From positions 1-55,028 of the forward strand of contig CAYMST010000003.1 of NCBI GenBank assembly GCA_964393115.1: a stretch of DNA of 55,028 bases, given 5' to 3'. The translations under genes were made by a program, and so were the position numbers. This DNA is from CAYMST01 sp964393115. GTDB taxonomy: Bacteria > Bacteroidota > Bacteroidia > Cytophagales > Cyclobacteriaceae. Below the pieces are notes generated by a model. That model was not told where the DNA came from. It searched no databases and was given only the letters and a program-made list of their open reading frames with translations. Below are positions 49,895 through 55,028 of the stretch, in pieces; position 1 is the first letter of the stretch; each line of letters opens with the position of its first letter.

Positions 49895-51424
49895 ATGGTA
49901 GACATCCAAAAAGTAGAACTCAGAAAATTACAGCTGGATGACTACCATCAGCTTCGCGAATCCATGGAAGAGGCCTATCAAAACTGGCCTTCAGCTGTTT
50001 GGAGTTCTAAAGAACTGACAGCACTTATCAACACCTTTCCGGATGGTCAAATTGCAGTAACGGTAAACGATATCGTTGTTGGCTGTTCTTTGTCAATTAT
50101 TGTTGACTACAAAAAGTTTTCCGACAATCATACTTATAAGCAGATAACAGGAGACTACTCCTTTGATACACACAATGATAAAGGTGATGTCCTTTATGGG
50201 TTAGAAGTTTTCATCCACCCAGAGTATAGAGGGAAACGACTAGGTAGAAGATTGTATGATTACCGCAAAGAATTCTGTGAACAGCTGAATCTCAAAGCTA
50301 TCATTTTTGGTGGGAGAATACCCAACTACTACAAGCATCAAGAATTAAAGCCTGGTCAATACATCGAGCAGGTGAGGATGAAAGAAATTCACGATCCTAC
50401 ACTGACTTTCCAAATATCGAATGACTTTCATGTTCTTAGGGTACTAAAAGGATATATGCCTGGAGACATGGAATCCAAAGAGTATGCAGTTTTACTGCAA
50501 TGGAATAACATCTATTATACAGAACCTGAAGACCTTGTTCCTGCCCATGTAGATAAATCTGTCATCAGACTTGGTCTGGTGCAGTGGCAAATGCGTGCTT
50601 ACAACGCCATGGATGACTTAATGGAGCAATCTGAGTTTTTCGTAGATGCGGTATCAAGCTATCAATGCGACTTCGCCGTTTTCCCGGAGTTTTTTAACGC
50701 ACCACTGATGGCCAAGTACAACCACTTATCCGAATCAGAAGCAATTCGTAAACTCGCTGAGTATACCGATGAAATTAGAGAGAGGTTTGTACAGCTGGCT
50801 ATCCAATACAATGTGAACATTATTGCAGGTAGTATGCCTAAGCGACAAGATGATGATCACTTATATAACATTGGATATTTATGCAGAAGGGATGGTACGT
50901 TTGAAGAATATGAAAAAATTCATGTCACACCGGACGAAGAAAAGTTTTGGGGTATTACGGGTGGAAGTAGGCTTAAGACCTTTGATACGGATTGTGGTAA
51001 AATAGGAATTTTGATTTGTTACGATGTCGAGTTTCCTGAACTAGCAAGAATATTAGCGTTAGAAGGAATTAACATTTTATTCGTTCCTTTCCTGACCGAT
51101 ACGCAGAACGGGTACTCTCGCGTAAGGCATTGTGCTCAAGCTCGAGCCATAGAAAATGAGTGTTATGTCGCTATAGCTGGGAGTGTAGGTAACCTACCTA
51201 AAGTGCATAACATGGACATTCAGTTTGCTCAATCTATGGTGTTTACGCCATGCGATTTCTCATTTCCAAGTGATGGTATAAAAGCGCAAGCAACCCCAAA
51301 TGCAGAAATGATGCTCGTGGCAGATGTCGATACGCAGCTTCTTAATCAGTTACACAACCAAGGAAGTGTTCGTAACCTTAAAGATAGGCGTGAAGACGTT
51401 TATGAAATAAAGTTTAAAAAATAA
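49895..51424 (+). CDS. Bifunctional GNAT acetyltransferase / carbon-nitrogen hydrolase fusion
   Basis: 509 residues. N-terminal GNAT domain (~1-165): GLEVFIHPEYRGKRLGRRLYDYRKEF holds the acetyl-CoA loop RGKRLGRRL. C-terminal nitrilase superfamily domain (~222-509) with the full catalytic triad: Glu265 (FPEFF), Lys341 (EKIHVTP) and Cys375 (LICYDVEFPE). Such fusions occur in many bacteria. The nitrilase part resembles amidase or N-carbamoyl-type hydrolases, so the protein may acetylate and hydrolyse the same amine-containing metabolite, but the substrate is unknown. Start ATG 49895. Convergent with glnS. Confidence 0.92.
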   Translation: MVDIQKVELRKLQLDDYHQLRESMEEAYQNWPSAVWSSKELTALINTFPDGQIAVTVNDIVVGCSLSIIVDYKKFSDNHTYKQITGDYSFDTHNDKGDVLYGLEVFIHPEYRGKRLGRRLYDYRKEFCEQLNLKAIIFGGRIPNYYKHQELKPGQYIEQVRMKEIHDPTLTFQISNDFHVLRVLKGYMPGDMESKEYAVLLQWNNIYYTEPEDLVPAHVDKSVIRLGLVQWQMRAYNAMDDLMEQSEFFVDAVSSYQCDFAVFPEFFNAPLMAKYNHLSESEAIRKLAEYTDEIRERFVQLAIQYNVNIIAGSMPKRQDDDHLYNIGYLCRRDGTFEEYEKIHVTPDEEKFWGITGGSRLKTFDTDCGKIGILICYDVEFPELARILALEGINILFVPFLTDTQNGYSRVRHCAQARAIENECYVAIAGSVGNLPKVHNMDIQFAQSMVFTPCDFSFPSDGIKAQATPNAEMMLVADVDTQLLNQLHNQGSVRNLKDRREDVYEIKFKK

Positions 51425-51452
51425 GGGAAAGGTCAGTAACCCTTATTTCCCT
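51421..51452. terminator. Stem-loop across the convergent ends of the GNAT-nitrilase and glnS genes
   Basis: ATAAGGG (51421-51427) pairs with CCCTTAT (51440-51446), and the overlapping alternative AGGGAAA (51424-51430) pairs with TTTCCCT (51446-51452). They span both stop codons. No clear T run follows, so two-way termination is likely but not certain. Confidence 0.45.
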
Positions 51453-53125
51453 GACTTCTTTGCCCAATTATCCCTTAACGTTACCGTTCTGTTGATGACC
51501 AGTTTATCATCTGTAGAATCTTCATCCACTCTAAAGTAACCTTGACGTTCGAATTGAAATTGATAATTTGGCTTCATAGCACTGAGAGAAGGTTCTACCT
51601 TAGCGTTAATCACTTGTAGAGAAGAATCGTTCAAGTGATTTTTAAAGTCGTCGTCGATGTCATTAAGATTTTCTGTTTTAAACAGTCGATCATAAAGTCT
51701 GATTTCGGCATCAACGGCATGCTTTGCCGAAACCCAGCCTAGCGTACCCTTTACCTTTTTACCCGACGTATCCTGTCCACTTTTAGTATCAGGGTCATAA
51801 GTACAATACACCTCCTCTATTTCGCCATCGGCATTTTTCATAAAATCATGGCAATGGACGATATAGGCAAACTTTAACCTGACTTCACGATCTGGTCCTA
51901 GCCTAAAGAATTTCCTAGGTGAAGGAGGATTTTCCATAAAATCAGACCGATCAATGTATAACTCGTTCGAAAATGGTAAGTCCCTTTTTCCTTTTTCTGG
52001 CTGCTCAGGGTTATTCGTGGCTTGAAGGGTTTCTTCGCCTTCATAATTGGTAATAATAAGCTTGATGGGATTGAGGACACCAAGCTTTCGGTCCGCGATC
52101 TGATTTAAATCTTCACGAACACAATTCTCTAATAGGGCTAAGTCAATGATTCCGTCACGTCTGGCTACCCCAATTTTTTGAGCAAATACCTTTAGTGCTT
52201 TAGGTGTATACCCTCTTCTTCTAACCCCTGAAATAGTAGGCATACGTGGATCATCCCAGCCAGAAACCAAATTGTTCTCGACAAGTTCGAGCAGCTTTCG
52301 TTTGCTCATCACCGTGTAAGTAAGGTTTAGTCTTGCGAATTCATACTGCCTCGAAGGAAAAATTTCAAGCTCCTGTATAAACCATTCATACAAAGGTCTA
52401 TGCACTTCAAATTCAAGTGTACAAACCGAGTGAGTAATCTTCTCAATAGAGTCACTTTGCCCATGAGCAAAGTCATAGTTTGGATAGATACACCACTGGT
52501 CACCAGTTCTATGATGATTGACTTTTTTAATCCTATACATCACTGGGTCTCGCATGTGCATATTAGGAGAAGTCATGTCTATTTTGGCACGAAGTACACA
52601 TGCCCCTTCGTCAAACTTCCCGTCCTTCATGTCTTGGAAAAGTTGTAAACTTTCCTCTACCGGACGATTTCGATAGGGACTTTCTATTCCCGGTTCTGTT
52701 GGGTTTGTTCTACCCTTGCTGATCTCCTCCGCTGACTGTTCATCAATATAGGCTTTGCCCTTTTTGATCAGATCACAAGCGAAGTCATACAACTGATCAA
52801 AATAGTCTGAGGCATAAAACTCTTGCTCTCCCCAACTAAAACCTAGCCAATTGATGTCCTTCTTAATCGAGTCTACATACTCCTGGCTTTCTTTTTCCGG
52901 GTTGGTATCATCGAAGCGTAGGTTGCATTTCCCCTGGTATTTCTCGGCAAGACCAAAATTTAAACATATTGACTTGGCATGACCCAAATGAAGGTAGCCG
53001 TTTGGCTCAGGAGGAAACCTCGTGACGATATTTCCATCGTACTTATCTTCTTTGAGTTGGTTTTCAATAATCTGCTCAATGAAATTCAGCGAGTCTTTAG
53101 CAACAATTTCAGCCTCTTTGTCCAT
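51443..53125 (-). CDS. glnS: Glutaminyl-tRNA synthetase
   Basis: Class I synthetase charging tRNA-Gln directly. 560 residues. The HIGH-type motif is in PPEPNGYLHLGHAKS, the KMSKS-type loop is VMSKRKL, and the C-terminal anticodon-binding beta barrels follow. The PNYDFAHGQSDSIE block and the family-specific ARLNLTYTVMSKRK segment favour GlnRS over GluRS. GlnRS is a horizontally spread enzyme common in Bacteroidota. Start ATG 53125. Confidence 0.95.
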   Translation of the reverse strand: MDKEAEIVAKDSLNFIEQIIENQLKEDKYDGNIVTRFPPEPNGYLHLGHAKSICLNFGLAEKYQGKCNLRFDDTNPEKESQEYVDSIKKDINWLGFSWGEQEFYASDYFDQLYDFACDLIKKGKAYIDEQSAEEISKGRTNPTEPGIESPYRNRPVEESLQLFQDMKDGKFDEGACVLRAKIDMTSPNMHMRDPVMYRIKKVNHHRTGDQWCIYPNYDFAHGQSDSIEKITHSVCTLEFEVHRPLYEWFIQELEIFPSRQYEFARLNLTYTVMSKRKLLELVENNLVSGWDDPRMPTISGVRRRGYTPKALKVFAQKIGVARRDGIIDLALLENCVREDLNQIADRKLGVLNPIKLIITNYEGEETLQATNNPEQPEKGKRDLPFSNELYIDRSDFMENPPSPRKFFRLGPDREVRLKFAYIVHCHDFMKNADGEIEEVYCTYDPDTKSGQDTSGKKVKGTLGWVSAKHAVDAEIRLYDRLFKTENLNDIDDDFKNHLNDSSLQVINAKVEPSLSAMKPNYQFQFERQGYFRVDEDSTDDKLVINRTVTLRDNWAKKSGK

Positions 53126-53286
53126 CTAACCTACTTAATAAATACCTTTAACTAGTGCATCACACCTTTTGATTCCATTGTTACATCAATCTCATCAACT
53201 AAATATGATTACTATTTCTTATATGAAAACGCAAGTTTAGCGAATACTCTCATTAGTTCAACTAAACCATGGCGTATGCTTAATCG

Positions 53287-55028
53287 CTAGATATCATTTT
53301 TTGGTGTTGGGTGAATACGCATCCTATGAACAAAATTGGACTTAATTTCCTCCACACTCAACATCATTTTTCGAAGTTCACCACGGCTGTACTTTTCAGC
53401 TTGATCGTCGTAATAGCGGCTGAATGGACTACCAGATTGCCCAGTTGGAATGATCCCCCAGCTGTTGTTCTCCACGTCCGATAAGTCTATGATTCGTCTA
53501 GTCGATGGGCCAAATTTGATTTTGTATTCTCCAGACTTGCTATATGAAAAACCCTGATTGTTAACTGTTTCTAGTCCTCCATCCATACCAAATGGTCCTA
53601 CGTTAATATATGGACGTAATATTTCCATCACCCCAAAGGGGTGTTCATGAACAAGCACGTGTTGATCTTCCCAAGAAATATCTTCTGGATTACCATCTAA
53701 GATCTCACTTAACTCATCTACGGCTTTTTGAAACGCGGTCAAAACAATGGTTTCTTGAGTTTCCTTCTGAGGTGTGGAGACATTATCCCACCAAACAGAT
53801 GTCGCGTTACCAAACAAAATAGGTATTGAGCGTCGGATGAGGTGTGAGTCTAAAAATATCTCAAAATGTTCACCCAGTTCATCACTAGTGGTCATTTCTA
53901 AGAGGTAGTACAGAAACTTTTGAAACAGTAGAGGTTCTACTTTATCTCGTTCATACTTCGCATTCCAGTTGATCAAAAGGTCTGCATATTTTTGACCTTT
54001 AATTATAGAAGCAAGCGTGTCGATTAGCAGTTTATTCGAAGGTGAATAGTTGTCCAACAAGAGCTCCCGAAAATCCTCCATGCCTAGCTTATCCTTTGCC
54101 TCTAACCTCTCCTGAATAACCTGTGCTCTATCTTCAGGAAGATAGTAACCCGGATAATTCATGCCTTCTACTTTTCCTTGACGATTATTTGCCGTGTAAA
54201 CGAAACCATTTTCCGGATTGCTAGCGATTGGATTTCGATCTGCAGATATATAGTCTACCTCGAAAACCTGACTGTCTAGACTATTGATGAGCTTGCTATT
54301 TATACCCTCTTCGCGTTTGAACAGTTTGGCACAAGCACGCCAACCAATATTTCCCAAGTGATCTGCACCCATAAAATTTAAGCCAGGAGCATGAATTCTT
54401 TCGGTATGCTTAATGAATTCATCAAAAGTCTTTGCCCGATTAATGGCATAAAAAGACTCCAAAAGATAGTTTTCATTTTTTAAGTTAGCCCACCATAGGC
54501 TCACCGCCTGATCGGAATGAACAGAGGTCATGACATCATTGATGATTGGCCCTTTGTTGGTTCTTCGAACTATAAAGTCTATTACTCCACTATCACTGAC
54601 GTTAATTTTCTCCGTGATGACTTCAAGTTTTTCCCACGCAACACCATTCCAATAGCGATTAGAATCCTTTGGATGAAGCTTCTCATAGTAAAAATCCATA
54701 TCGTCATTGACGAACATGGTCAGCCCCGTGGCTAGATGCTTATTATGTTGAAGAACCGCAAAGGGTACACCCGGTAAGTAGTGACCATATAAGGATAGGT
54801 CGGGTGTCTCAATATGTGCCTCATACCATGTTGCTGGCTGCTGAAAACCAATGTGTGGATCGTTTGCGAAAAGAGCTCCTCCAGTTTTTGATTTTTCTTT
54901 GCCAACAATCCAGCTGTTACTGCCTATCCAAGAAGGGACGGGGAGCTTCTCATACATTTGATAATATGACAATGCTAAGTTGGAAGCTGTGTTTAGTTCA
55001 TGATTAGAAATATTGAAAATTATAGAGG
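53287..55028 (-). CDS. Penicillin acylase family (N-terminal nucleophile amidase), 5'-truncated by the window
   Basis: At least 580 residues of a penicillin acylase, continuing off the right end; the frame is open to base 55028 and no true start is in view (the Met-like TTG at 54972 is only an internal codon). The beta-chain start is visible: GSNSWIVGKEKSKTG, where autoprocessing would expose the Ser nucleophile (SNSW). Downstream are NDPHIGFQQPATWYEAHI and the conserved GFVYTANNRQGKVEGMNYPGYYLPEDRA. The family hydrolyses acyl-amide bonds, including acyl-homoserine lactones and beta-lactams, and is exported. Signal peptide and alpha chain lie outside the window. Confidence 0.9.
   Translation of the reverse strand, partial: SIIFNISNHELNTASNLALSYYQMYEKLPVPSWIGSNSWIVGKEKSKTGGALFANDPHIGFQQPATWYEAHIETPDLSLYGHYLPGVPFAVLQHNKHLATGLTMFVNDDMDFYYEKLHPKDSNRYWNGVAWEKLEVITEKINVSDSGVIDFIVRRTNKGPIINDVMTSVHSDQAVSLWWANLKNENYLLESFYAINRAKTFDEFIKHTERIHAPGLNFMGADHLGNIGWRACAKLFKREEGINSKLINSLDSQVFEVDYISADRNPIASNPENGFVYTANNRQGKVEGMNYPGYYLPEDRAQVIQERLEAKDKLGMEDFRELLLDNYSPSNKLLIDTLASIIKGQKYADLLINWNAKYERDKVEPLLFQKFLYYLLEMTTSDELGEHFEIFLDSHLIRRSIPILFGNATSVWWDNVSTPQKETQETIVLTAFQKAVDELSEILDGNPEDISWEDQHVLVHEHPFGVMEILRPYINVGPFGMDGGLETVNNQGFSYSKSGEYKIKFGPSTRRIIDLSDVENNSWGIIPTGQSGSPFSRYYDDQAEKYSRGELRKMMLSVEEIKSNFVHRMRIHPTPKNDI

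Noticed and set aside
54972..54974. TTG at 54972 as the start of the penicillin acylase
   Set aside because: The frame remains open upstream to the window end with family-like sequence, and the family's signal peptide and alpha chain would be missing.

Overview
The window reads as a chromosomal segment of a Bacteroidota bacterium, most likely of the Cytophagales (Roseivirga/Fulvivirga/Reichenbachiella-like). The evidence is the gene neighbourhoods rpsU-xerC-hpf, nfeD-floA, DUF1599 divergent from folP-cdaA, a DoxX/BT_3928-type protein next to aroK, a Bacteroidetes-style LptD beside an amidase-MlaD pair, a eukaryote-like branching enzyme, and TAnnTTTG promoter motifs in place of E. coli-type boxes. 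No phage, insertion sequence, CRISPR array, rRNA or tRNA was recognised. Several genes appear to start at TTG or GTG.

Layout. 1-2373 (minus): rimP-nusA-infB translation/transcription operon, with an in-frame amber codon in infB and a terminator-like hairpin in the short leader. 2496-5522 (plus): cysS, rpsU, xerC, hpf. 5565-7166 (minus): S41 C-terminal processing protease. 7353-12341 (plus): glycogen branching enzyme and a FAD/Fe-S D-lactate dehydrogenase-type protein. 12388-16459: gamma-glutamylcyclotransferase-like protein, large WG-repeat secreted protein, SirB1-like protein. 16602-21116: envelope block, amidase and MlaD-like protein divergent from LptD. 21216-28191 (plus): GDPD, AraC regulator, 4-TM protein, recG, secreted esterase, class A (A2-like) beta-lactamase, DUF1905/OmdA protein. 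28200-29792 (minus): threonine/serine dehydratase and a haem-motif lipoprotein. 30206-33697 (plus): prfA and two lipoproteins. 34168-36040: a MetR-type LysR regulator divergent from a rhodanese-GNAT pair, with a perfect TGAA-N5-TTCA site between them. 36113-39155 (minus): floA, nfeD, proS. 39253-42619 (plus): a secreted Trp/Tyr- then Ser/Arg-rich protein and an OmpP1/FadL-like outer membrane protein. 42596-44973 (minus): aroK, DoxX/thioredoxin-like protein, DUF1599. 45040-51424 (plus): folP, cdaA, hemH, PNPOx-like, NRDE protein, lipoprotein, GNAT-nitrilase fusion. 51443-55028 (minus): glnS and a penicillin acylase whose N-terminus lies outside the window.

Most of the window is core housekeeping interleaved with cell-envelope genes. 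The places most worth a second look are the infB amber codon, the rimP leader hairpin, the MetR-like operator with its rhodanese-GNAT target, the secreted Ser/Arg-rich protein, and the paired secreted esterase/beta-lactamase. No clearly novel multi-gene defence or biosynthetic system could be supported.
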